A stretch of 64,000 nucleotides of DNA from CAVVKW01 sp963749035 (GCA_963749035.1 CAVVKW010000004.1:1302001-1366000), one strand, 5' to 3'. Positions 51,092 through 58,781 are shown, numbered from the stretch's first letter. Notes: generated by a model not told the origin, from the sequence alone. Made by a program: numbers and translations.

Positions 51092-51565
51092 TCAGCGCGC
51101 GGACGCCGCGTCCGCCTTCCGGCACGTTCCCTTCAACTTCAATTCGTCACACGTTCCCTCGATCCGCACCATCTTGTTCGCCGGCGAGAATCCCAGTCGC
51201 CGCGTGATACAATTCTCCAACAACTCCATGTTCGTATCTTCGAATTCGATGATCTTGTCACAGTCCACGCAGATCAGGTGATTGTGAGTCGGATGCTCCA
51301 GGAAATTCGGGTCGTAGAACTTCACGTCCCGACCCAGATCCAACTCCCGCAGCAGCCCGCTACTCACCAGCAGCGGGATCGTCCGATACACCGTCGCCCG
51401 CGAGACCGACTTGTCGATCGCTTTCGCCATCTCCAGCAGCTCCTCGGCGTGAAAGTGATCCTTCGTGCCCAGAACCGCCTCGATGATCGCTTCCCGCTGC
51501 GCCGTCCGCCTCAGCCCCTGCTCGGCAAGGTACGTATAGATGGTTTCGCGAACGGACGGTTCCAC
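51092..51565 (-). CDS. Fur-family metal-responsive regulator
   Basis: A 157-residue Fur-like repressor. The winged helix spans residues 5-80 (TYLAEQGLRRTAQREAIIEAVL, SVSRATVYRTIPLLVSSGLL). Metal-binding text follows: HNHLICVDCDKIIEF with one CxxC, then CITRRL and a C-terminal GTCDELKLKGTC. The GTG at 51565 was chosen; a TTG at 51625 would add unrelated residues. It lies next to a CobW C-terminal fragment, and CobW-type GTPases are often Zur-regulated, so zinc sensing is possible. Iron or other metals are not excluded. Confidence 0.88.
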   Translation of the reverse strand: MEPSVRETIYTYLAEQGLRRTAQREAIIEAVLGTKDHFHAEELLEMAKAIDKSVSRATVYRTIPLLVSSGLLRELDLGRDVKFYDPNFLEHPTHNHLICVDCDKIIEFEDTNMELLENCITRRLGFSPANKMVRIEGTCDELKLKGTCRKADAASAR

Positions 51566-51644
51566 TCGGGCAACGGTAGGATGTCCCGAACGGGAGTCAA
51601 GAGCCGGTGCACCCCGGCAAGCCAACGCAGGAAAGGGGGAGAAG

Positions 51645-51736
51645 TGCCAGAGAACTACGGCAAAGAGGAGCGAGTTACCGTTGCTGCATTCCTGCCCTGG
51701 CGGGGTTCACCCGTCCGCAGTCCATAGCCCCTGGCA
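51645..51736 (-). ncRNA. ffs: Signal recognition particle RNA, 4.5S type
   Basis: About 92 nt. On the minus strand the domain IV core is exact: CAGG, GCA, GGAA tetraloop, TGC, AGCA (51682-51699), closed by CCG/CGG and preceded by GGUGAACCCC. Flanking stems pair CGGGT/ACTCG, CTATGG/CCGTAG and GCCAG/CTGGC, so both strands fold on each other. The length fits the small SRP RNA without an Alu domain. The ends are set by the terminal stem and may be off by a few bases. It lies between the Fur gene and the CobW fragment and overlaps no gene. Confidence 0.92.
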
Positions 51737-51742
51737 GCGGTG

Positions 51743-51770
51743 ACAATACGAATCCTCCGCCGCCGCGCAA
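51743..51770 (-). promoter_or_regulatory. Candidate promoter of the SRP RNA gene
   Basis: On the minus strand TTGCGC (51765-51770) and TATTGT (51743-51748) are separated by 16 bp, with the RNA 5' end 7 bp further down. Spacing is ideal; the hexamer matches are moderate. Confidence 0.5.
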
Positions 51771-51773
51771 CCC

Positions 51774-52103
51774 CTATGTCGTCTCTGCACCATCCGAATC
51801 CCGCACCCTGCATTTCTCAAATCGCGATTTCAAATCGGCCTCATCGATCTCACTCCCGATCGCCACGACTTGAGAAACGCGCTGTCGGCCTCCCCATTCC
51901 CCCAAGGGCTCCAACGTCGTCCGACGCCCGACCACCTGCAGGGCGTAGCGCACCCCCGGATCATCACGAATACCAACGATCCCCTTGCACCGGAACACGG
52001 TCTCCGGCAGTTCCCGACGCACCATCTCCACGAGCCGCTCCCGGTCAAACGGATCTCGCGACTCGAAGGCCCAGGTCTGAAATTGCTCGCTCTTCGGCAC
52101 CAA
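51774..52103 (-). pseudogene. Orphan CobW C-terminal domain (remnant of a G3E GTPase)
   Basis: A 109-residue frame matching the CobW_C domain only: FQTWAFESRDPFDRERL, then FRCKGIVGI, and later VVAIGSEIDEADLKSRFEKC. The GTPase half with its Walker A motif, which would be about 200 residues, is absent: a stop codon lies right before and the M16 gene begins 58 bp upstream. The start would be TTG or GTG without a good ribosome-binding site. It may be a degraded gene, or a free domain. CobW-family proteins deliver zinc or other metals, consistent with the Fur-like gene nearby. Confidence 0.7.
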
Positions 52104-52161
52104 TTAGAAGTTTGTCCCCCTTCCCGCACCCGGTAGTCTGCCCGGTCTCACGCGACCAAAG

Positions 52162-53430
52162 ATGAAAACGGATCAGACAATTTTGGATAACGGACTCCGC
52201 GTCATCACGTGCGAAATGCCTCACACCGAATCCGTCACCTACGGAGTCTGGGCCGCCGTGGGAGGTCGTCACGAGCCAAAACGCCTCGCGGGCATCTCCC
52301 ACTTCATCGAGCACATGCTCTTCAAGGGCACCGTCCGCCGCACCGCGCGACAGATCGGTCAGGAAATCGAAAGCGTCGGCGGTTACCTCAACGCCACCAC
52401 CACCCAAGACCACACGCTCTACTACGGGGCCGCCCCGGCCAACTACTTCCGGCGCCTCAGCGGAGTGCTCGGCGACATGGTCCTCTCCCCGCGTTTTGCA
52501 GAACTCGACATCAAACGCGAACGCAGCGTCATCGGTGAGGAAATTCTCATGTATGAGGACGAGCCCTCCGAGATGGTTCAAGAAGGGCTCTGGGAGGACC
52601 TCTGGCCCGGACACGCCCTCGGCCGACCCCTCACCGGCACGCTCAAATCAATCGCCAGCTACGGCCGACCGGAATTTCTCGACTACCGCGCCAGGCACTA
52701 CCACGGCGGCAACGTCGTCGTTTCCGCCGCTGGCAAGGTCACCCACGCCGAAGTCGTCGCCCGCACCGCCGCCCTCCTGGGCGAACTCCCCGCCGGGCGG
52801 CGCCGCCGACCCACCCCCGCTCCCGAGCTGCCAAAAGCTCCCCGCCTCCGCACCATCCGCCGCGACACCCAGCAGACCCACGTCGCCTTCGCCGTTCCTG
52901 CCTGCACCCTGTCCGACCCCGACCGCCACGCCGTCCACCTCCTCAACGTCCTTCTCGCCGGGAACATGAGCTCCCGACTCTTCCAGGATCTCCGCGAAAA
53001 ACGTGGCCTCTGCTACACCATCAGCTCGGGCGTTTCCCTCTACGAAGACACCGGCGTCATCCATTTCTACGTCGGACTCGATCAACGCAACCTCGAGAAA
53101 TCCCTCACCCTCATCGGCCGCGCCTTCACCCGACTCCGCGACGAACCCGTCCCCGCCGCCGAACTCCGCCGCGCCAAGGAGTTCGCCATCGGATCAAACC
53201 GCATGTCGCTCGAACGCACCTCGGCCCAAAACAGTCGCATCGGCTACTCCGCCCTCTTCTACGGCGACGCCACCCCGCCGGAAGAAACCCACGACGTCCT
53301 CCGCCGCCAGACCGCCGAAGACCTCCAGCGAGTCGCCCGCCGCTACCTCGACCCCCGCCAACTCACGATGACCGTCGTCGGGCCGCTCGACGAACTCAGT
53401 TCCGCCGATCTCGGTGAGCTCGCAGTCTGA
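52162..53430 (+). CDS. M16 family zinc peptidase (pitrilysin type)
   Basis: A 422-residue cytoplasmic peptidase of the PqqL/processing-peptidase type. The inverse zinc motif is HFIEH (47-51), with the third ligand Glu in IKRERSVIGEEILMYEDEPSE. The C-terminal half (from residue 230) is the closing M16_C domain, including SRLFQDLREKRGLCYTISS. There is no signal peptide. Its end overlaps the convergent cyclophilin gene by 35 bp. With the double-domain enzyme at 37181, this is the second M16 peptidase in the window. Confidence 0.93.
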   Translation: MKTDQTILDNGLRVITCEMPHTESVTYGVWAAVGGRHEPKRLAGISHFIEHMLFKGTVRRTARQIGQEIESVGGYLNATTTQDHTLYYGAAPANYFRRLSGVLGDMVLSPRFAELDIKRERSVIGEEILMYEDEPSEMVQEGLWEDLWPGHALGRPLTGTLKSIASYGRPEFLDYRARHYHGGNVVVSAAGKVTHAEVVARTAALLGELPAGRRRRPTPAPELPKAPRLRTIRRDTQQTHVAFAVPACTLSDPDRHAVHLLNVLLAGNMSSRLFQDLREKRGLCYTISSGVSLYEDTGVIHFYVGLDQRNLEKSLTLIGRAFTRLRDEPVPAAELRRAKEFAIGSNRMSLERTSAQNSRIGYSALFYGDATPPEETHDVLRRQTAEDLQRVARRYLDPRQLTMTVVGPLDELSSADLGELAV

Positions 53431-54145
53431 ATCGGCGAACTGCCCCACAAAGCACTCCTCCTCCTGCAGCGACCGCCAGGAAGCCCAGCGTTCCGGGTTC
53501 CGGAATCACCGCGAGTTCCGTGAAGATCAAATCTTCCGGTCGGAGTTGATTTGTCAGCAGCGGCATCGTGTCGAAGGCACTTCCTAACGCCTCGGTGGCA
53601 TTGTAAACACCACGCCCGCCGCTCCCTTGCTGATTGAACGTCGTGTTGAAAGATTCCAGCACCTCGAACCCAGCGATCACCCGCCCGAAGACGGTGAATC
53701 CCCCGTTCTGATTGTCGAGGTTCGCACTGTTGTCCCCGAGATTGATGAACCATTCCGAAGTCGCGGAATCCGGATCACCGCCGATCTTCGCCATCGCGAT
53801 CGTTCCGTAAAGATTGCTGAACCTCGGGTCGTTGGTGAACTCGTTTGCCACCGGCGCGAAGGCCTCCACCCGAGTCACCGTATTTTCCCTCAGCGCATAC
53901 CCTCCCGTTTGCAGCACAAAGCCCGGCTCAAGCCGATGAGCGAACAGGTTCTCGTAGCGCCCGCTGTTTAGATAACTGAGAAAATTGCTGACCGTCTGAG
54001 GCTTCTCCGCGTCGTCGAGTTCCAACGTCATCGCGCCGACCGGCGTATTGAGAGAAATCAGAGTGCCCGCCCGCGACTCGCCTTTCAATGCAAAGAGAAA
54101 AACACCAACGAAGATCGCCGAAAGAAATTGCAAATGGTTACGCAC
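53396..54145 (-). CDS. Exported cyclophilin-type peptidylprolyl isomerase with PEP-CTERM tail
   Basis: A 249-residue protein with a signal peptide (hydrophobic FLSAIFVGVFLFAL, then ESRAG). The cyclophilin fold covers residues about 28-195: PVGAMTLELDDAEKPQTVSNFLSYL, FAHRLEPGFVLQTGGY, SEWFINLGDNSANLD, and FTVFGRVIAGFEVL. The active-site Arg in FAHRLEPGFVLQTGG is present. A C-terminal IPEPGTLGFLAVAAGGG segment and basic end form a PEP-CTERM sorting tail. GTG was chosen at 54145 because the signal peptide starts there. The two ends overlap neighbouring genes. Confidence 0.83.
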   Translation of the reverse strand: MRNHLQFLSAIFVGVFLFALKGESRAGTLISLNTPVGAMTLELDDAEKPQTVSNFLSYLNSGRYENLFAHRLEPGFVLQTGGYALRENTVTRVEAFAPVANEFTNDPRFSNLYGTIAMAKIGGDPDSATSEWFINLGDNSANLDNQNGGFTVFGRVIAGFEVLESFNTTFNQQGSGGRGVYNATEALGSAFDTMPLLTNQLRPEDLIFTELAVIPEPGTLGFLAVAAGGGVLCGAVRRFRLRAHRDRRN

Positions 54146-54154
54146 GGATCGAAA

Positions 54155-54166
54155 GGAGAAATCTCC
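54155..54166. promoter_or_regulatory. Palindromic ribosome-binding site between two divergent genes
   Basis: GGAGA-AA-TCTCC is symmetrical, so it gives a Shine-Dalgarno sequence on both strands. It lies 10 bp ahead of the MGMT start and 16 bp ahead of the cyclophilin start. The two genes have only 24 bp between them, so promoters must overlap coding sequence. Confidence 0.45.
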
Positions 54167-54169
54167 GAC

Positions 54170-54490
54170 ATGCCCACCCCCTTTCAAGAAAAAGTTTACG
54201 AGGTTACCCGCACCATCCCCCGCGGGCACGTCGTCAGCTACAAAACCCTCGCCGAAGCCGTCGGCTGCCGTGCCCCGCGGGCCATCGGCCAGGCCATGCG
54301 GGCAAATCCCTACGCGCCCGGGGTTCCCTGCCACCGTGTCATTGCCGCCGACCGCACCCTTGGCGGATTCGGCGGAGATCGGGAAGGTGAAGCGATCACT
54401 CGCAAGATCGCCCTCCTCAGATCGGAGGGCGTGACCTTCGATCCCGATGGAAGGGTCAACGCCAAATCGGTTCTCCCAACCGTCCCCTAG
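54170..54490 (+). CDS. MGMT-family (O6-alkylguanine transferase-like) protein
   Basis: A 106-residue protein equal to the C-terminal DNA-binding domain of Ogt/AdaB. The helix-turn-helix is near residues 35-55 (APRAIGQAMRANPYAP), and PCHRVIAADRTLGGFGG contains the alkyl-accepting Cys. The N-terminal RNase H-like domain of full Ogt is absent, as in many short MGMT-family and alkyltransferase-like proteins; the Cys is kept, so it could still be a transferase. The ATG at 54170 has GGAGA 10 bp upstream. Confidence 0.87.
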   Translation: MPTPFQEKVYEVTRTIPRGHVVSYKTLAEAVGCRAPRAIGQAMRANPYAPGVPCHRVIAADRTLGGFGGDREGEAITRKIALLRSEGVTFDPDGRVNAKSVLPTVP

Positions 54491-54546
54491 TCTCCCGCCA
54501 TCGGCTGCCCATCCAAGCCCCTCTCGATGATCGTATTCTCATCGTT

Positions 54547-54762
54547 ATGATACAGACCGGCACCAAAGTGAAATGGACGTGGGGCAATGGCTCCGCGCAG
54601 GGCAAAGTCACCGAGATTCACCACGAGAAAGTGACTCGAAAAACCAAGGGATCCGAGATCACCCGCAACGGTTCCCAGGACGATCCCGCCTACGTGATCG
54701 AGCAGGACGACGGCACCGTCGTTCTCAAGCTCCAGAGCGAGGTTTCCCGAGCGGATTCCTAG
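54547..54762 (+). CDS. DUF2945 (hypervirulence-associated TUDOR-like) protein
   Basis: A 71-residue small protein with the family pattern KVKWTWGNGSAQGKVTEI, then NGSQDDPAYVIEQDDGTVVLK, which predicts a Tudor-like beta-barrel. Function is unclear. It lies 56 bp after the MGMT gene in the same direction. Confidence 0.86.
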   Translation: MIQTGTKVKWTWGNGSAQGKVTEIHHEKVTRKTKGSEITRNGSQDDPAYVIEQDDGTVVLKLQSEVSRADS

Positions 54763-54848
54763 CCCCGCGGATCGCGTCAAAATAATCCTCGGCTGCAAAT
54801 GAATAAACCCCACCCATTTGCAGTCAACGGAGGCACACCCTAACTCCA

Positions 54849-56693
54849 ATGAAGTCCCTCACCTCCGTCCTCCTTGCCGCTGTCACCACGTTGGTGTTCG
54901 CGACGCCAACTCAACAAGCTCGGGCCGACGTCGACGTCTCGCTCGACTTCTTCTACGACGAACTCGATCCCGACGGAGATTGGTTCTACGTCGAAGACTA
55001 CGGCTACTGCTGGCAACCCGCCGCAATCAGCGCGTCGTGGCGGCCCTACAGCGATGGATCCTGGGTTTACACCGACGTCGGCTGGACCTGGAACTCCTAC
55101 GAGGACTACGGCTGGGCGACCTACCACTACGGACGCTGGGCCAATCTCGGCGGACGTGGCTGGGTCTGGGTCCCCGGTTACGAGTGGGCACCCGCCTGGG
55201 TTTCCTGGCGCTCCGGTGGAGATTACGTCGGTTGGGCACCACTACCGCCCGAAGCCATCTACCGTCCTTCGGTCGGTATCAGCATCGGGTTCAGCTTCGG
55301 CATCGGACCCGCCAACTACAACTTCTGCCGCTACCGCGACTTCGGATACTCGAACGTCGGCAACCACTTCGTACCCTACCGTGACAACGTCAACATCATC
55401 AACGAGACGACGAACATCACCAACATCACGAACGTCAACAACACCACCATTTACAACGGCGGCCCGAACTACGACGAACTCCAGAGCCGCAGTCGCCAGT
55501 CGATTCCCCGGGCCAAACTCGAGCGCGTCAAACTCGCCGACAAACCGGGTCGAGGACTCGCCAAACCCAGCAACTCCCTCGCGGGAGATCGCCTCCGGGT
55601 CGTCTCGCCCAACGTGAAGCGTAACGAAAACGCCAAACCGAAACGGCTCGCCGAACGCGTCTCAAAAAAGAACGTCCAGGACGGCTGGTCCAACGTGAGT
55701 GACCAGAAAAAGGCCGCCCGCATCCGCGAACAGGTGCGCGAACAAGACCGCACCGTCGCCCAACGCCAGCGCGAACCGAAACCGGACAACTCCGCCGAGC
55801 GCACCGCCAACAACCCGCGCAAACCAGACGACCGGAAGGCCAACGCCCAAGCCGACAACCAGAACCGCGCTCAACGCAGCGACGGCCTGAAACCCTTCCT
55901 CTCCGATCGCGGCGCTCGGGATGACAACAACTCGCGCAACGCGGATTCCGATCCCGCCACCGACCGCCAGCGGGCCGAGCGGCAGAAAGCCGACGAGCGA
56001 GCTCAACGCCAACGCCAGGAAGACCGCGAGAAACAAGCCCGACAGGACGAAAAGGCTCGCGAACAGCGCCAAGCCGCCCGCCAGCAGGAGGAGCCCCGGA
56101 AGCCCACCCTCGACGAACGTAACCGGCAGCAACAGGCCTCCCGCCAACCGAAAGACCCACGCGCCCAGCAGCAGGAACAGCAGCGAGCCGAGCGTCAGCA
56201 AGACGCCCAGCGTGCCCAACGCCAGCAGGACGAACAGCGCGCCGAGCGCCAACGGGTCGAAGCGCGTGCCCAACAGCAGCACCAAGCCGAGCGCCAACAA
56301 CAGGCCCGTCGCGAAGCATCCCAGCGTCCGCCAGCCCAGACCCAGCGCCCGCCCCAGTCGCAAAGCCGCCAGCCAGACGGCCGCGGGGTTCAGGCTCAAC
56401 GCGAGATCGCTGAACGCCAGCAGGCCCAACGGCAAGCCCAGCAACGCCAGGCTCAACAGCGTCAACCGCAGCAACGCCAAGCGCAGGCCGCTCAAGCGGA
56501 CGAGCGCGAGCAGAAGGAACGTCAGCAACGGCAACAACAGCGCCAGCAGCAACAATATCGGCCGCAACAGCAACAATACCGCCCGCAGCAGCAACGTCCG
56601 CAATCCAACCAGCAGCAGCGCCAGCAGCAGCCGAACCCCTACGGTCCCGGCGGACCCGGCAGGCCCTACGATCCCACGCAACCCCGCCGGTAA
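54849..56693 (+). CDS. DUF6600 exported protein with long Gln/Arg-rich tail
   Basis: A 614-residue protein. Residues 1-26 form a signal peptide. The DUF6600 region spans about residues 30-160, marked by Trp/Tyr repeats (WRPYSDGSWVYTDVGWTWNS, GWATYHYGRWANL, WAPLPPEAIY). Residues about 290-610 are Gln, Arg, Ala and Glu with hardly any hydrophobic residues (for example QRQAQQRQAQQRQPQQRQ), so this part is unfolded or rod-like. The tail ends GPGGPGRPYDPTQPRR. A terminator follows. Function is unknown; the low-complexity tail may bind polyanions or the cell wall. Confidence 0.82.
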   Translation: MKSLTSVLLAAVTTLVFATPTQQARADVDVSLDFFYDELDPDGDWFYVEDYGYCWQPAAISASWRPYSDGSWVYTDVGWTWNSYEDYGWATYHYGRWANLGGRGWVWVPGYEWAPAWVSWRSGGDYVGWAPLPPEAIYRPSVGISIGFSFGIGPANYNFCRYRDFGYSNVGNHFVPYRDNVNIINETTNITNITNVNNTTIYNGGPNYDELQSRSRQSIPRAKLERVKLADKPGRGLAKPSNSLAGDRLRVVSPNVKRNENAKPKRLAERVSKKNVQDGWSNVSDQKKAARIREQVREQDRTVAQRQREPKPDNSAERTANNPRKPDDRKANAQADNQNRAQRSDGLKPFLSDRGARDDNNSRNADSDPATDRQRAERQKADERAQRQRQEDREKQARQDEKAREQRQAARQQEEPRKPTLDERNRQQQASRQPKDPRAQQQEQQRAERQQDAQRAQRQQDEQRAERQRVEARAQQQHQAERQQQARREASQRPPAQTQRPPQSQSRQPDGRGVQAQREIAERQQAQRQAQQRQAQQRQPQQRQAQAAQADEREQKERQQRQQQRQQQQYRPQQQQYRPQQQRPQSNQQQRQQQPNPYGPGGPGRPYDPTQPRR

Positions 56694-56750
56694 GCCGAAT
56701 CAGGCAAAACCGCATCCTCCGGGTTCGAACACCTCAACGAGACACCAAAG

Positions 56751-56776
56751 AAGGGGCGGCCATCCAGCCGCCCCTT
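56751..56776. terminator. Terminator after DUF6600 gene
   Basis: AAGGGGCGGC and GCCGCCCCTT form a 10-bp stem around CATCCA, followed by TTGTGTT. The stem is perfect; the T-rich tail is short. Confidence 0.8.
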
Positions 56777-56795
56777 TTGTGTTCCCCTCCCGCCC

Positions 56796-56816
56796 CTCAC
56801 CGATTCACGATCCACC
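56796..56816. repeat. Short heptamer array before recO
   Basis: CTCACCG, ATTCACG and ATCCACC at 7-bp spacing end 3 bp before the recO GTG. They leave no canonical ribosome-binding site. Confidence 0.5.
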
Positions 56817-56819
56817 CGA

Positions 56820-57353
56820 GTGGAAAAGTCGCGAGCCATCCTGATCCGCCGATACCGCTTCTCCGAAACGAGCCTCATCTGCGTCTGGATCACCGACCGA
56901 CACGGCAAGGTCAAGACGTCCGCCCGCGGAGCCCTTCAGCCCAAAAGCCCCTTCCGCGGCAAACTCGACCTCTTCTTCGACAACGACATCGCCTTCGATC
57001 CCCCCCGCACCGGCGACCTGAATTCCCTCCGCGAAGCCGTCATCCGTCACCCCTTCGACGGCCTCGGCACGCAATACGCCAATCTAAGCACCGCCGCCTA
57101 CTTCGGTGACCTCACCGATCTCGCGACCGAATCCGGCGCACCCGCCGACGACATCTTCGATCTCCTCGAACGAGCCGTCACCTACCTCCGCCGCACCCCG
57201 TCAAACCTCCGAGCCATCGCCCACTTCGAGACCTCGCTCTGCCGAGTCATCGGAATCTTTTCCGAATCCGGCGACCCGCTCCACACCCTCGCCTCCCACT
57301 GCGGCCGCATCCCAAAAACCCGCGCCGCCGCCCTCAAAGCTTTCGCAACCTGA
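56820..57353 (+). CDS. recO: Recombination mediator RecO, short form
   Basis: A 177-residue protein. The N-terminal OB domain reads SRAILIRRYRFSETSLICVWITDRHGKVKT, typical of RecO. The middle and C-terminal helical part (RRTPSNLRAIAHFETSLCRVIGIF) is shorter than in E. coli (242). RecO loads RecA with RecR at gaps. The start is GTG, directly after a short repeat array. No zinc-finger cysteines are present. Confidence 0.87.
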   Translation: MEKSRAILIRRYRFSETSLICVWITDRHGKVKTSARGALQPKSPFRGKLDLFFDNDIAFDPPRTGDLNSLREAVIRHPFDGLGTQYANLSTAAYFGDLTDLATESGAPADDIFDLLERAVTYLRRTPSNLRAIAHFETSLCRVIGIFSESGDPLHTLASHCGRIPKTRAAALKAFAT

Positions 57354-57395
57354 GCCCATTGCAGTGCCAACCGACCGCATCCGGTCGCAAGGCCC

Positions 57396-57430
57396 TCAAC
57401 TCTCAACTCTCAACCAATAACTATAAACTA
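57396..57430. repeat. Heptamer array between recO and nuoD
   Basis: TCAACTC, TCAACTC, TCAACCA, ATAACTA and TAAACTA, five units at 7-bp spacing, occupy most of the gap between the two convergent genes. Confidence 0.8.
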
Positions 57431-57435
57431 CCCAG

Positions 57436-58683
57436 CTACCGATCACACTCACCCATCACGAAGTCGACGCTCCCCAGGATGCTCACGCAATCGCTCACGA
57501 GATGACCCGGCAACAGCTTCGGAAGAATGCTCAGATTCACGAAGGAAGGGGCGCGGATCTTCAAGCGATACGGCACCCCGCCGCCCTTGCTGCAGATGTA
57601 AAATCCCAGCTCGCCCTTCGGATTTTCCGCGCCGAAGTAAACTTCGCCCCGAGGCGCGTCGATGCCCTCCGTCGTGACAATGAAATGGTGGATCAGCTCC
57701 TCCATCTTTGTCATCACGTCCACCTTCGACGGCAGCGAGCTCTTCGGATCGAAGTAATTGATCGGCCCCGTCGGCAAATCATCGAGCGCCTGACGCAGGA
57801 TTCGGCAACTCTGCCGCATCTCCTCCATCCGCACCAGATACCGATCGTAGCAATCACCCACTTCCCCGATCGGAATCTCAAAATCGTATTTCTCGTAATC
57901 CAGATAAGGGTTTGCCCGCCGCACGTCGTGTTCGATTCCGCTTCCGCGTAAATTCGGCCCCGAGATGGCGTAGCCGATCGCGTCCTCCTTCGAGATCACG
58001 CCCACGTCCTTCGTCCGATCCACGAAGATCCGGTTGCGACTCAGCAAACTGTCCAACTCATCCCAGACCGGTAGGAACGAATCGATGAACTCCCGCACCT
58101 GCGCTGGAAACGTGTCCGGCAAATCGCGCGTCTGACCACCCACGCGAGTGTAGCTCGTCGTAAAGCGCGCCCCCGTCAGTTGCTCGATCAAGTTATAAAT
58201 CTTCTCCCGCTCCGTGAACGTGAACAAAAAGACCGACGTCGCGCCCAGATCCAATCCGTAAGCCCCGATCCCCAGCAAATGCGCCGAGATCCGCGCCAGC
58301 TCACACGCGATCACGCGAATCGACTTCCCCCGCGGCGGCAGCTCCCACCCCATCAATTTCTCGACCGCCATCGCGTAAGCAACGTTGTTCGCCAGCGGTG
58401 CCAGGTAATCCAACCGATCCGTGTAGGGGACGAACTGATTGTATTGCATGTTCTCCGCGATCTTCTCGTCGCCCCGATGCAAGTAACCGCAATCCGGCGT
58501 CGCCTTCGTGATGATCTCGCCGTCCATTTCCAGAATCAACCGCAACACACCGTGCGTCGACGGATGCGACGGACCCATGTTCAGCGTGAGAGTCTCGCCC
58601 AGCAGCTCACCAGCCTCCTGCGAAGACTCGAGGTTTTGCAGGCTGCGGGTCAGCGTATCGGGTTGCTCGTAGGTCGTGGGCAT
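57436..58683 (-). CDS. nuoD: NADH-quinone oxidoreductase subunit D
   Basis: A 415-residue complex I subunit at the quinone site. Text includes NMGPSHPSTHGVLRL near residue 37-51, GYLHRGDEKIAENMQY, DRLDYLAPLANNVAYAMAVEKL, and the C-terminal SDCVSILGSVDFVMGECDR. The ATG at 58683 gives the family length; an upstream frame to 58821 is not needed. No other nuo gene is adjacent, so the complex I genes are scattered (nuoH is near 30 kb). It faces ndh across a Rex operator. Confidence 0.94.
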   Translation of the reverse strand: MPTTYEQPDTLTRSLQNLESSQEAGELLGETLTLNMGPSHPSTHGVLRLILEMDGEIITKATPDCGYLHRGDEKIAENMQYNQFVPYTDRLDYLAPLANNVAYAMAVEKLMGWELPPRGKSIRVIACELARISAHLLGIGAYGLDLGATSVFLFTFTEREKIYNLIEQLTGARFTTSYTRVGGQTRDLPDTFPAQVREFIDSFLPVWDELDSLLSRNRIFVDRTKDVGVISKEDAIGYAISGPNLRGSGIEHDVRRANPYLDYEKYDFEIPIGEVGDCYDRYLVRMEEMRQSCRILRQALDDLPTGPINYFDPKSSLPSKVDVMTKMEELIHHFIVTTEGIDAPRGEVYFGAENPKGELGFYICSKGGGVPYRLKIRAPSFVNLSILPKLLPGHLVSDCVSILGSVDFVMGECDR

Positions 58684-58754
58684 GTCGGATTTTCGTTTGG
58701 CGCTCAGACAGTTTTTACGTCCGAAACAGGAATCGAGGTTGCCATTGTCAGACT

Positions 58755-58772
58755 TTGTGAAAAATTTCACAA
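58755..58772. promoter_or_regulatory. Perfect Rex-type operator between nuoD and ndh
   Basis: TTGTGAA-AAAT-TTCACAA matches the Rex consensus TTGTGAA-N4-TTCACAA at all 14 arm positions, and the symmetry extends by one more base on each side (58754-58773). It lies 9 bp ahead of the ndh start and 71 bp from the nuoD start. Rex releases DNA when NADH is high, so this would raise NADH dehydrogenase expression in a reduced cell. No rex gene is in the window. Confidence 0.85.
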
Positions 58773-58781
58773 ACTCCTGCC

